Assembly (NCBI RefSeq): GCF_947500255.1
Contig: NZ_CANMRL010000001.1
Coordinates: forward strand, 1,240,001-1,304,000
Length of the DNA: 64,000 nt
Direction of reading: 5' to 3'
DNA from: an uncultured Psychroserpens sp.
GTDB taxonomy: Bacteria; Bacteroidota; Bacteroidia; Flavobacteriales; Flavobacteriaceae
Shown here: piece by piece, positions 49,867 to 60,200 of the stretch
Position numbering within the stretch: position 1 is the first letter of the stretch
Layout of the letters: every line of letters begins with the position of its first letter
The notes under the pieces: generated by a model
Seen by the model: the letters and a program-made list of their open reading frames with translations, nothing else
Database searches by the model: none
Told to the model about the DNA's origin: nothing
Position numbers and translations under genes: made by a program

Positions 49867-50063
49867 ATTTAATTTCTATACCTCTTTTTCAATTAATTGT
49901 TTTTTGAAGACAGATTTTTCTGTCTTAGAATTACGGGTTTTCCGTAGTTTATTTACTTATAAACAGATTTTTTGAAAATCTTAATATTTTTTTAACATTT
50001 TGTTGAATTTTATATATAAATAATTATATATTCAGCAAAATTTTAACCAAAATATATATAAAA

Positions 50064-51119
50064 ATGAAAAAAATGTTTTTGAGCCTTGCTGCTCTAGCCC
50101 TAATTTTTACATCATGTGAAAATGACAAAAATGAAATTTCTCAGGAACAAAACAAAGTAGACATGAGTGACTTCTTTGTACATACTGAAACTGACGAAAA
50201 TGATGAAAAAGAAAGAAATGGTGTAACACAATGCTATTCGATGACTAACTTGAACAGACTTTTAGAAGAAGATCCACAGCTGTACAAAAAAATGTATGAC
50301 ATTGAATACCAAACAAGAGCTAATATTCTACTAAGACCAGGAAATGGAAATGGCAACGGTAACAATGGCGGCGGCGGTGACGGCGGTGGAGACGGTGGTA
50401 CAGATAACTTAGGGGTTATCGATATTCCTGTATATGTTCATGTTATCTATAGTAACTCACAACAAAATATTAGTGCTGGACAAATTCAATCTCAAATAGA
50501 TGTGTTAAACGAAGATTTTAGAGCAACTAATGGTGACGCGAGTCAAGTGCCTGGAGAGTTTTCTGGTTTAGTAGCAGATAGTGAAATTCAATTTACTTTA
50601 GCGGGTACATTTAGACATGCAGACTCAAGAACATCTTGGGGAACTAATGACGCTATGAAAGTAGCATATCCACCTGTGACACCAGCAACACATTTAAATA
50701 TTTGGGTATGTAATATCGGAGGCGGAATTTTAGGATATGCACAATTCCCTGGTGGACCTTCATCTACTGATGGTGTTGTAGTATCACCACAATATTTTGG
50801 AAATACTGGGTTTGTATCTGCACCTTTTAATGGAGGAAGAACAACAACTCACGAGGTTGGACACTACTTAAATTTACGCCATATTTGGGGAGATGGAAGA
50901 TGTAATAGAGATGATTTTGTTTCTGACACGCCTAAATCTGATGCACCAAACTATGGTTGCCCATCATACCCAACGGTAAATTGTAGATCAAATGATATGA
51001 CGATGAATTATATGGACTATGTTGATGATGCGTGTATGTATATGTTCTCTGAAGGACAAAAAACACGTATGAGAACTGTGTTCCAAGCTGGAGGACCAAG
51101 AGCAGCAATGGCTAACTAA
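50064..51119 (+). CDS. M43-type zinc metalloprotease lipoprotein with Gly/Asn-rich linker
   Basis: Lipobox FTSCEN; THEVGHYLNLRHIWGDGRC; NPMDY-like MNYMDYVDDACMYMFSEGQKTRM; GNGNGNGNNGGGGDGGGDGG. Confidence 0.93.
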   Translation: MKKMFLSLAALALIFTSCENDKNEISQEQNKVDMSDFFVHTETDENDEKERNGVTQCYSMTNLNRLLEEDPQLYKKMYDIEYQTRANILLRPGNGNGNGNNGGGGDGGGDGGTDNLGVIDIPVYVHVIYSNSQQNISAGQIQSQIDVLNEDFRATNGDASQVPGEFSGLVADSEIQFTLAGTFRHADSRTSWGTNDAMKVAYPPVTPATHLNIWVCNIGGGILGYAQFPGGPSSTDGVVVSPQYFGNTGFVSAPFNGGRTTTHEVGHYLNLRHIWGDGRCNRDDFVSDTPKSDAPNYGCPSYPTVNCRSNDMTMNYMDYVDDACMYMFSEGQKTRMRTVFQAGGPRAAMAN

Positions 51120-51141
51120 TTTTTCAGTTTTATACTATATA

Positions 51142-51174
51142 AAGAAAGGATGTCTACTAAGACATCCTTTTTTA
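51142..51174. terminator. Bidirectional intrinsic terminator
   Basis: aaagaaaggatgtct-actaa-gacatccttttttatt between convergent genes. Confidence 0.85.
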
Positions 51175-51630
51175 TTAATTGTATTTTAATTCTATCTCAG
51201 TTCCGTCAATGACCAATGTTTTTATAAGCTCCTTTTTTGGAAGTGGTGGAATAAACTGAGCTATTATCTTTCGTTTTTTATTGGCTTTTAATTTTTGTTG
51301 AAACTTCTTTATTGAAGAGGTTAACTTCATTGACATAACCACCAAATCTACTTGATGTAGATTTCCATCTTTATCCTTAATGAATATCTTTTCAAAATCT
51401 ATAATTTGAGCCTCCGAGCTATTATTTTTAAACTCAAATACAATGGTAAAAAAACGCTGACCTTTTTCAGCAACAAAAATTTCTTGATTTCTATCAGCAG
51501 TTCTGCTTTTTTGAATAGCATAAATTCTAAACTCAACGTCATTAGAATAGTTATATATTTGTTTTCGGTCAAGTTTTTGCGCAGATGCAGTAAAAGAGAT
51601 AAGCAGAAAAAGAGATAGTAATGTTTTCAT
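51175..51630 (-). CDS. Hypothetical secreted protein
   Basis: Signal peptide LLSLFLLISFTASAQ; no family recognised. Confidence 0.65.
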   Translation of the reverse strand: MKTLLSLFLLISFTASAQKLDRKQIYNYSNDVEFRIYAIQKSRTADRNQEIFVAEKGQRFFTIVFEFKNNSSEAQIIDFEKIFIKDKDGNLHQVDLVVMSMKLTSSIKKFQQKLKANKKRKIIAQFIPPLPKKELIKTLVIDGTEIELKYN

Positions 51631-51784
51631 TATTAGTGTTTAAGATTAATGTATGGTACTAAAAGTATTATTTTTTTCTTAGTTCTAAAGAATTTGTTTT
51701 TAAATAATTCTGAAAAGTGACACCAATCATAAACTTTGGCTTCTTTTTTGTAATATTACTACTAACAACAAAAAGCTCACAATT

Positions 51785-52279
51785 ATGAAACTAGTTATAT
51801 GTTTGGTATTCATGCTGATTTCAGCTAAAGAATGCGATAAAAATAAAGCACAAACGACCAATGATACGTCTTCGCAAGTCACTACCGAAATGACCGAAGC
51901 ACGATTGCAAGAAGAGGCGATGAAAATTAATTATAAAGCACATACCAGAGGATTTTTTCTGCAAATATGGATTGAAGGCGATTCTATGTCTGTAACTAAT
52001 GACTATAATCTCAAAGATATTCGTAAATATCAAATCCCTAAAGAAGAAAAAGAGGCATTAATGGCACTCATTAGTGAAACCGATGAAAAAACACTACCAG
52101 GGCTAGAACCACCTTCAAGAGCATTTCGATATGATGGTGCTCCTATGGCACATTTAGAGATCTCAAAAGGTGAAGACACCTATAAGACTGAAAACTTTGA
52201 TCACGGAACACCTCCAGTAGCTATTAAAAGCGTTGTTGAGAAAATCTTATCGATTAAAACATTGTTTGAGAAACAATAG
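51785..52279 (+). CDS. Hypothetical secreted protein
   Basis: 164-aa ORF with N-terminal hydrophobic segment; ATG start. Confidence 0.65.
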   Translation: MKLVICLVFMLISAKECDKNKAQTTNDTSSQVTTEMTEARLQEEAMKINYKAHTRGFFLQIWIEGDSMSVTNDYNLKDIRKYQIPKEEKEALMALISETDEKTLPGLEPPSRAFRYDGAPMAHLEISKGEDTYKTENFDHGTPPVAIKSVVEKILSIKTLFEKQ

Positions 52280-52294
52280 AGATGCGTATCTTTG
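52265..52294 (+). promoter_or_regulatory. Promoter for sufE (TTTG-N18/19-TATCTTTG)
   Basis: TTTG 52265-52268; TATCTTTG 52287-52294, overlapping the end of the upstream CDS. Confidence 0.65.
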
Positions 52295-52333
52295 CATTAT
52301 AAAAATGAATGCTAAAACGAAAAAGAATTTTAG

Positions 52334-52756
52334 ATGACAATTGCTGAGATACAAGATGAGATTATTGATGAATTTTCGATGTTTGAAGATTGGGAAGAAC
52401 GCTACCAATATATGATAGATTTAGGTAAGACCTTACCTTTAATAGATGAGCAATATAAAACCGATGATCATATTATTAAAGGGTGTCAAAGTAAAGTTTG
52501 GGTTCATGCCGAAATGACCAATGATAAAGTAGAGTTTACGGCAGACAGCGATGCTATTATTACTAAAGGAATTATTGCCATATTGATAAGAGTATTCTCA
52601 AATCAACACCCTAAAGATATCATTGAAAGTAATACAGATTTTATCGACAAAATTGGTCTAAAAGAACATTTGTCTCCAACACGTGCTAACGGATTGGTAA
52701 GTATGATCAAACAAATTAAAATGTATGCAATTGCATATCAAACACAGTTAAATTAG
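52334..52756 (+). CDS. sufE: SufE family cysteine desulfuration protein
   Basis: DWEERYQYMIDLGKTLP, IIKGCQSKVWV. Confidence 0.96.
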   Translation: MTIAEIQDEIIDEFSMFEDWEERYQYMIDLGKTLPLIDEQYKTDDHIIKGCQSKVWVHAEMTNDKVEFTADSDAIITKGIIAILIRVFSNQHPKDIIESNTDFIDKIGLKEHLSPTRANGLVSMIKQIKMYAIAYQTQLN

Positions 52757-52763
52757 TTCGAAA

Positions 52764-53090
52764 ATGAGCGATACAACAATAGATACAAACCTATTAGGAG
52801 AAAAGATAGTAAGAGTTTTAAAAACCATTTATGATCCAGAAATTCCTGTAGATATATATGAATTAGGACTTATTTATGATGTTTTTGTAAATGAAGATTA
52901 TGATGTTAAGATCTTAATGACCTTAACCACGCCTAATTGTCCCGTTGCAGAAACGCTTCCATTAGAAGTTGAAGAAAAAGTAAAGTCATTGAATGATGTA
53001 AAAACAGCTGAGGTTGAAATTACATTCGATCCACCATGGAGTCAAGATCTTATGAGTGAAGAAGCCAAATTAGAATTAGGAATGCTTTAA
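52764..53090 (+). CDS. DUF59/MIP18-type SUF system protein
   Basis: IYDPEIPVDIYELGLIYDV, TLTTPNCPVAETLP, ITFDPPWSQDLMS. Confidence 0.95.
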   Translation: MSDTTIDTNLLGEKIVRVLKTIYDPEIPVDIYELGLIYDVFVNEDYDVKILMTLTTPNCPVAETLPLEVEEKVKSLNDVKTAEVEITFDPPWSQDLMSEEAKLELGML

Positions 53091-53091
53091 T

Positions 53092-53601
53092 ATGGCCGAG
53101 GAAATTGTAAATAGAGTTGCGCAAAGTAAATTGATGGTAGTCGACTTAGAAGACTACTATCCAGATGGAGAGCGCCATGTTTTTGATATCAAAAATTGGC
53201 TTTATGAAGGTTTTGTGTTGAGAGAAAAAGAGTTTAGGCAATATGTAAAAGATTATGATTGGTCTCAACATCAAAATCAATATGTAGCATTAACCTGTTC
53301 TACAGATGCCATAATTCCTGCTTGGTCCTTTATGTTGCTCACTCTAGAATTACAACCCTATGCTAAAAAAGTGTGTGTAGGAGATCTCGAAACACTAGAG
53401 ACATCACTCTTTCAAGATGTTATAAATACATTGGATGTCGAATCTTACAAGGATAAACCAATCATTATTAAAGGTTGTGCTAATAAACCTGTTCCAACCA
53501 ATGCTTACCTCATGTTGTCTAGCAAATTAAAACCTGTTGCTAAATCTATAATGTATGGTGAAGCTTGCTCATCTGTACCACTTTTCAAAAGAAAAAAATA
53601 A
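53092..53601 (+). CDS. DUF2480 family protein
   Basis: 169 aa; DLEDYYPDGERHVFDIKNWLYEGFVLREKEFR; position after sufE-DUF59 typical for Bacteroidota. Confidence 0.75.
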   Translation: MAEEIVNRVAQSKLMVVDLEDYYPDGERHVFDIKNWLYEGFVLREKEFRQYVKDYDWSQHQNQYVALTCSTDAIIPAWSFMLLTLELQPYAKKVCVGDLETLETSLFQDVINTLDVESYKDKPIIIKGCANKPVPTNAYLMLSSKLKPVAKSIMYGEACSSVPLFKRKK

Positions 53602-53764
53602 AACCACCCTTCTTGTGACTTTAATGAAAAAATAGAGTCAAATACTACAGATACGAATTACTAAATTTTCATTTTCAGCTAAATTGTTGGCATTCAAATA
53701 GCTAATGATTTATATTTGCATTCTAATTAACAATTTGAAAACTATTAAAACTAAAACAAGAACT

Positions 53765-54706
53765 ATGACAAAAAAATTACTTTTTACAGCAGTATTGATG
53801 TTATCAATGTCTTTCGGTTTCTCACAAACTAAAGAGGAATTACAAGCTCAAAAAGCAGAAAAACAAGCAGAAGCTGATGCTGCTCAAGCAGAAGCAAACG
53901 CATTACAAGCACAAATAGATGCGTTACCTGGTTGGAGAGTTGGAGCCTTTGGTGTAATTGGAGGAAGTTTGTCTAACTTTAATAACTGGTATGCGCAAGG
54001 TGCTCCTAATAATTCATCGGGAAATATTGGGTTTACAGTAAATGGATATGCGAACCTAATTCAAGAGAAATTTTTCTGGAGAAATGCCTTAACAACTAAT
54101 TTAAATTGGACGAAGTTAGATAACAAAGACATAGATACCGATAGCGATGATTTCGAACCAACAACAGACGTGTTTAATATTTCTTCTTTATACGGAAGAA
54201 AATTGAGCGAAAAATTTGCCATTTCTGGATTGATGGAATACAGAACAACGATTTTAAATAACTTCAATGATCCTGGATATTTAGATGTTGGTGTTGGTGC
54301 AACATGGACGCCACTTGAGAACTTGATTGTTGTAATCCACCCATTAAACTACAATTTTGTTTTTGCTGATAATGATACCGTTTTCGAATCATCTTTAGGT
54401 GCAAAAATTGTTGCAGATTATACGCGTCAAATTGGAGCAATAGCATTTAAATCAAACCTATCAATGTTTCAGAGTTATAAAAGTGGTGATTTGTCTAATT
54501 GGACATGGACCAACTCGTTTAGCTATACACTATGGAAAAGTATTGGTGTAGGATTTGATTTTGGTTTAAGAAATAACAAGCAAGAGGCTTTAAATTTTGC
54601 TTTAAGTCAGTTTGATCCAATGGGAACAGCAGCAGAACCAACGTTTGATAATGTTGATAACGACTTACAAAGCTACTACACATTAGGATTAACTTACAAG
54701 TTCTAA
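53765..54706 (+). CDS. DUF3078-type outer-membrane protein
   Basis: Signal peptide, coiled-coil EELQAQKAEKQAEADAAQAEANALQAQIDALPGW, then GGSLSNFNNWYAQGAPNNSSGNIGFTVNGYANL beta-barrel-like. Confidence 0.8.
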   Translation: MTKKLLFTAVLMLSMSFGFSQTKEELQAQKAEKQAEADAAQAEANALQAQIDALPGWRVGAFGVIGGSLSNFNNWYAQGAPNNSSGNIGFTVNGYANLIQEKFFWRNALTTNLNWTKLDNKDIDTDSDDFEPTTDVFNISSLYGRKLSEKFAISGLMEYRTTILNNFNDPGYLDVGVGATWTPLENLIVVIHPLNYNFVFADNDTVFESSLGAKIVADYTRQIGAIAFKSNLSMFQSYKSGDLSNWTWTNSFSYTLWKSIGVGFDFGLRNNKQEALNFALSQFDPMGTAAEPTFDNVDNDLQSYYTLGLTYKF

Positions 54707-54725
54707 TTCTAACAATAGATACTAT

Positions 54726-54765
54726 AAAAAAAGCATCCTGAGATTAACAGGATGCTTTTTTTGTT
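54726..54765. terminator. Bidirectional intrinsic terminator
   Basis: aaaaaaagcatcctg-agattaa-caggatgcttttttt. Confidence 0.88.
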
Positions 54766-54780
54766 TCTATAAAACGTGTC

Positions 54781-55992
54781 TTATGTTTCTTCGGTATAAT
54801 CAGGATACAAAAAATGATTGTATGGGAATCGTGTGATATGAATTTCTCTTACTTCATCATAGACTCGTTTTTTAAATGTATCGAGATTCTTTTTGTTTAA
54901 TGCGGAAATAAACAAGGCATTATTACCTACTCGATTCATCCACGTGTTTTTCCATTCATCCAATGAATAATGTGATGATGTTCTCTCGGTGATAAGATCA
55001 TCATCATCAAAAGGTTCAGCTTCATAAGCATCAATCTTATTAAATACCATAATCGTTGGTTTGTCTGAACTGTCAATCTCACCAAGAATCTTATTTACAG
55101 ATTCAATATGCTCTTCAAAATTTCGGTGTGAGATATCAACAACATGAAGCAACAAATCTGCTTCTCTAACTTCATCAAGTGTACTTTTAAAAGATTCGAC
55201 TAATTGCGTAGGTAATTTTCTAATAAATCCAACAGTGTCAGTGAGTAAAAAAGGAAGATTTTGAATCACCACTTTTCTTACAGTGGTATCTAAAGTTGCA
55301 AATAATTTGTTTTCAGCAAACACATCACTTTTACTAACTACATTCATTAATGTTGATTTACCAACATTGGTATAACCAACCAAAGCTACGCGAACCATTT
55401 TTCCACGATTACCACGTTGAACCGCCATTTGTTTGTCAATCGTTTTAATCTTTGCTTTGAGTAAAGCAATCTTGTCGCGTACAATACGTCTATCGGTTTC
55501 AATTTCTGTTTCACCAGGACCACGCATACCAATACCACCTTTTTGACGTTCAAGGTGAGTCCACATTCCTTTTAATCGTGGTAATAAGTATTCACACTGA
55601 GCCAATTCAACTTGGGTTCGTGCATAACTTGTTTGAGCGCGTTGAGCAAAAATATCAAGAATAAGATTTGTTCTGTCTAATACTTTGCATCCTAAAATCT
55701 TACTTATGTTACGTTCTTGAGCAGCAGAAAGTTCATCATCAAAAATCGCTGTACCAACATTATGGTCTTCAATATAGTGTTGCACTTCATTCATTTTACC
55801 AGAACCAATAAATGTCTTTGGATTTGGCATATCCATTTTCTGGGTAAAACGTTTTAAAACTTCACCTCCAGCTGTGTAGGTCAAAAATTCTAGCTCATCT
55901 AAGTACTCTTTAGATTGCTCTTCATTTTGATCTCTAGTGACCACGCCTATAAGTATTGTTTTTTCTAGTGCTATATTCTTTTTTTCAATCAT
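54781..55992 (-). CDS. hflX: GTPase HflX
   Basis: GPGETEIETDRR, ALVGYTNVGKSTLMN, LFATLDTTVRK, DTVGFIRKLP. Confidence 0.97.
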   Translation of the reverse strand: MIEKKNIALEKTILIGVVTRDQNEEQSKEYLDELEFLTYTAGGEVLKRFTQKMDMPNPKTFIGSGKMNEVQHYIEDHNVGTAIFDDELSAAQERNISKILGCKVLDRTNLILDIFAQRAQTSYARTQVELAQCEYLLPRLKGMWTHLERQKGGIGMRGPGETEIETDRRIVRDKIALLKAKIKTIDKQMAVQRGNRGKMVRVALVGYTNVGKSTLMNVVSKSDVFAENKLFATLDTTVRKVVIQNLPFLLTDTVGFIRKLPTQLVESFKSTLDEVREADLLLHVVDISHRNFEEHIESVNKILGEIDSSDKPTIMVFNKIDAYEAEPFDDDDLITERTSSHYSLDEWKNTWMNRVGNNALFISALNKKNLDTFKKRVYDEVREIHITRFPYNHFLYPDYTEET

Positions 55993-56063
55993 ATATTAAA
56001 ATAAAAGACAAAGTTACATAATTGAATCTTCGTCTATTGCATTTTAAAACCTAAATTTGTAAT

Positions 56064-57029
56064 GTGAATTCCCAAGACGAAAAAACAATTACTTATACAG
56101 TTGCGTTCTATAATCTCGAAAATCTGTTCGACATATATAATGATGCATCAAAACACGATGACGACTTTTTACCAAATTCTGATAAACGTTGGACTCAAAA
56201 GCGTTACGATCGAAAGCTTTTTAAATTAGCACAAGTGATTTCCAAAATTGGTGTCGAAAACGCCCAAAAGCCACCCTCGATTGTAGGCTTGGCTGAAGTT
56301 GAAAATAAAAACGTGCTCCGTGATCTTATTGAGAGCAAGGATCTGGAATCATATAACTATGGTATTGTTCATTATAATTCTCAGGACGAAAGAGGTATTG
56401 ATGTTGCCATGATTTATGATAAAACAGTTTTTACTGTCCAACATTCTAAAACCTATTCTATATACCTTGAAGATGAAATTGGCGAGCAAGATTACACTCG
56501 AGATATTTTATTAGTATCAGGAATTCTTCATTCAGAAAAAGTACATTGTATAATCAATCACTGGCCATCACGAAGAGAGGGAGAGCAAGAATCGATGCCT
56601 AAGCGTTTAAAAGCGGCTCAAAAAGTTGTAGAGATAATTGATACTATCAAAGCAAAAGATCCCAATGCTAAACTTTTGGTAATGGGAGATTTTAATGATA
56701 ACCCAAGTAATGAGAGTATAAAATTTCTTTCTGCAAATGGTGATCTTTACAATCCAATGGAAACTATGTTATCCTATAGCAGAGGAAGTTTGAACCATAA
56801 TTTTAAATGGAATTTATTTGATCAAATATTATTTTCAACTAATTTTTTCGAAACTCAAAAGAATAAATTAAAGTTTGATGAAGCCGATATTTTTGATGAA
56901 AAATTTCTTACTCAATATAAGGGTAAATTTAAAGGACAACCATTTAGAACTTTTGTTGGTAAAAAATACAAAGGAGGCTACAGTGATCACTTTCCAGTTT
57001 TTGTACAATTAAATGTCTCTGAAACATAA
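56064..57029 (+). CDS. Endonuclease/exonuclease/phosphatase family protein (GTG start)
   Basis: AFYNLENLFDIY, VGLAEVENKNVL, INHWPSRREGE, VMGDFNDNPSNE, SDHFPVFVQ. Confidence 0.93.
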   Translation: MNSQDEKTITYTVAFYNLENLFDIYNDASKHDDDFLPNSDKRWTQKRYDRKLFKLAQVISKIGVENAQKPPSIVGLAEVENKNVLRDLIESKDLESYNYGIVHYNSQDERGIDVAMIYDKTVFTVQHSKTYSIYLEDEIGEQDYTRDILLVSGILHSEKVHCIINHWPSRREGEQESMPKRLKAAQKVVEIIDTIKAKDPNAKLLVMGDFNDNPSNESIKFLSANGDLYNPMETMLSYSRGSLNHNFKWNLFDQILFSTNFFETQKNKLKFDEADIFDEKFLTQYKGKFKGQPFRTFVGKKYKGGYSDHFPVFVQLNVSET

Positions 57030-57247
57030 GTTCTTAACGTCTTTTTCTTTTTGTCGATAATAACTGCTTTTTATCTATTATAACAATGTTAACAGTTCGT
57101 TAACTACCATTTTTTTTATCTTCGGATACTTATTTAGGTCTTATAGAGAGACTTAGTAATGTCTTAATTATTCGGTCCTGCCCCTTTGGATTAAAATTAA
57201 GACACTAACTATCAATTAATTAAAATAATTTAATAGCATTCATTGAT

Positions 57248-60200
57248 ATGAAAAAAGTTTTACTCTCGTTATCATTTTTACTTGCTTTTTCAATTTGGTG
57301 TGCCTCTGCTCAGGTAACATCATATCCGTATCTAGAAGATTTTGAATCTGGAGACGGAGGTTGGGTTGCAGATAATACTACAGCAGGAACATGGGCTCTA
57401 GGAGCTCCTGCAAATACAATAATTAATAGTGCTGATTCTGGCGTTAATGCTTGGGTGACCAATTTAACTGGTGATTATAACGTAAGTGAATCATCAACAG
57501 TTCAAAGCCCTGTTTTTGATTTTACAAGCTTAACTGCACCATCAATTGAATTTAGTATTTGGTGGAATTCAGAATTTAGCTGGGATGGAATGGTTTTACA
57601 ATCATCTATAGATGATGGAACGACATGGCAAAATGTTGGTGCCGTTGGTGATCCAAACAATTGGTTTACCGATGGAACTATAGGAGGAAACCCAGGAGGC
57701 CAGCAAGAAGGTTGGACAGGTAGAGGTGCAGCAAATGGATCTCAAGGATGGGTTATCGCTCGTCATGCATTAGTTGGACTAGCAGGAGAAGCAAGTGTGA
57801 TCTTAAGATTTGCATTTGGGTCTGATACTTCTGTTCAAGATGAAGGTGTCGCTTTCGATACTGTATCTGTTTTTGACGTAAGTTGTCCTGAGCCAACAGG
57901 AATTACAGTGAGCAATATTACTGCAACGTCAGTAGATGTTAACTGGACAGCAGGTGGAGCTGAAACAAACTGGGAAGTTGTAGTTCAACCTATAGGAACT
58001 GGTGTTCCAACAGGAGCAGGAACAGCCACAACAAATAACCCTTACACTGAAAATGGGTTAACAGCTGTAACAGATTATGAAGTCTATGTAAGAGCAGATT
58101 GTGGAGGTGACGGTCTTAGTAATTGGGTTGGTCCAGTAAACTTTTTGTCAGCTTGTGATGTATTTGTTCCTGATTATTTAGAAGGCTTCGCCACAATAAT
58201 ACCAAATTGTTGGGATGAAGCTTCTGATGGAGATGCGACAACAGGTCCTACAGGACTTGGCGCTGGAGATTGGGGACCGGATGGATTTTTGAATAATGGT
58301 TTTGATGGAGCATATAAAATAAATTTATGGCAAGCAGCCAAAAGCGATTGGATTTTATCACCTCAGTTTGATTTAACAGGTGGGCCATTTCAAGTAGATT
58401 TTGATTTTGGGATCATGCAATTCGCAAGTAGCACTACAGCAGGAACTTTAGGTTCTGATGATACTGTACAATTATTGATTAGTACAGATAATGGTGCAAC
58501 ATGGACGAGTTTAATAACTTTTGATAATACTACTGTGGTTCCTGTTACTGGAACTCAAGTTGTATTTGATTTAACAGCATATTCAGGTCAGATTGTACAG
58601 TTTGGTATTTTAGGGTCTGAAGGAACTGTTGATGATGCAGAAGATAATGATGTTTTTGTAGATAACTTTAGAGTACGTGCTATCCCTTCATGTCAAGAAT
58701 TGACAGGTGTGGTGGTAGATAATGTTACTGATACATCGGCTGATATAAGTTGGACGCCTGGTGGAACTGAGACGTCTTGGGAAGTAGCGATACAGCCTCA
58801 AGGAACAGGCGTTCCTGCAGGAGCTGGGACAGCAACAACAGATAACCCTTACACAGCAACACCATTAAACCCAAGTACAGCTTATGAAGTATGGGTAAGA
58901 AGTGATTGCGGTGTTGATGGTTTAAGTAGTTGGGTTGGACCAATTAATTTTACAACATTAAATACACCACCACCACCACCAGTTGGAGTGACTTGTGTAA
59001 CAGGTTCGTCTTCATTCATTTTTACTGAAAACTTTGAACAAGATCCACCATCAGGTTGGACAGGAACAGGTTTTGATGGTTCTAATGGTAACTGGGATAT
59101 CACAGCAGCTGGAGCCAATTCTTTTGGTACTGGTCCTGCAAATGCTTTTGATGGCGGCGGAGGAAACCATTTAGAATATGAAGCAACAGGTGATGCTACA
59201 GATATTGCATCGGCTATAAGTCCAGCAATTGATATGTCAACGGCTGTTGATGGCGCTGAATTGTCATTCTTCTTCCATGCTTTTGGAGATGATATGGGAA
59301 CATTAAATGTTGGTGTAGGTACAGATGCAGCAGGTCCGTTTACTAATGTATTTACATGGGTAGGAGATTTACAAATCTCAGACGACGAAGCTTGGGTACC
59401 AGTAGGAATTAATCTTGATGCTTATCTAGGTCAAGTGATTTATTTAGAATTTAGCTATGGTGGAGCCGGAACAGGTTTTGAAGGCGATATGTCTATAGAT
59501 TTTGTAAGAGTAGAGTCTTGTGGAAACTTCTGTATTCCTCCAAGTGGGATTACAGTAGCTAATATTACAGGAACTACTGCAGATATAAGTTGGACACCTA
59601 ACAATGGAGAAACATCATGGGAATATGTAGTTGTTCCTTCTGGAACAGGCGAACCAACAGGTCCTGGTACTACTGTAGGAACACCTTCAGCAAGTATTTC
59701 TGGTTTAGATTTTGAAACCGAATATGAAGTTTGGGTAAGAGCCGATTGTGGTAGCGAATTTAGTATATGGTCTGGACCGGTGATTTTTACGACAACAATA
59801 CAAACCAATTTTGATGTAGATTGTGCAGTAGGCCCAGTGAATAGCTTCCTTTGTTATGGAAATAATGATTCTGAAATATTTACATACACAAGTTCAGATG
59901 GTTCACTCCTTAATCTTACTATTAATGTAGGAGAAATAGAAGGGGCTCCTTTTGATTTCTTACTTGTAACTGATGGAGATGGCACTGTACTATATAATGA
60001 CGAAGGTAATGATGGTGTACTTGATGGATTAACATTTCAGTCTTTAACAGATACAATTACCATCCAGATTTTATCAGATCCGTCAGTAAGCTGTCAGTCT
60101 GGTAGTGGATGTTGTTTAGATGGGATTGACTTTACTGTAGCTTGTGCTACATGTGTAAACCCAGTAGCCACATATCAAGTTATTGACGATTGTGATAATG

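Noticed and set aside
50340-50405. GGN-type microsatellite in the M43 protease
   Set aside because: Encodes a Gly/Asn/Asp linker between the lipoprotein anchor and catalytic domain; ordinary for this class
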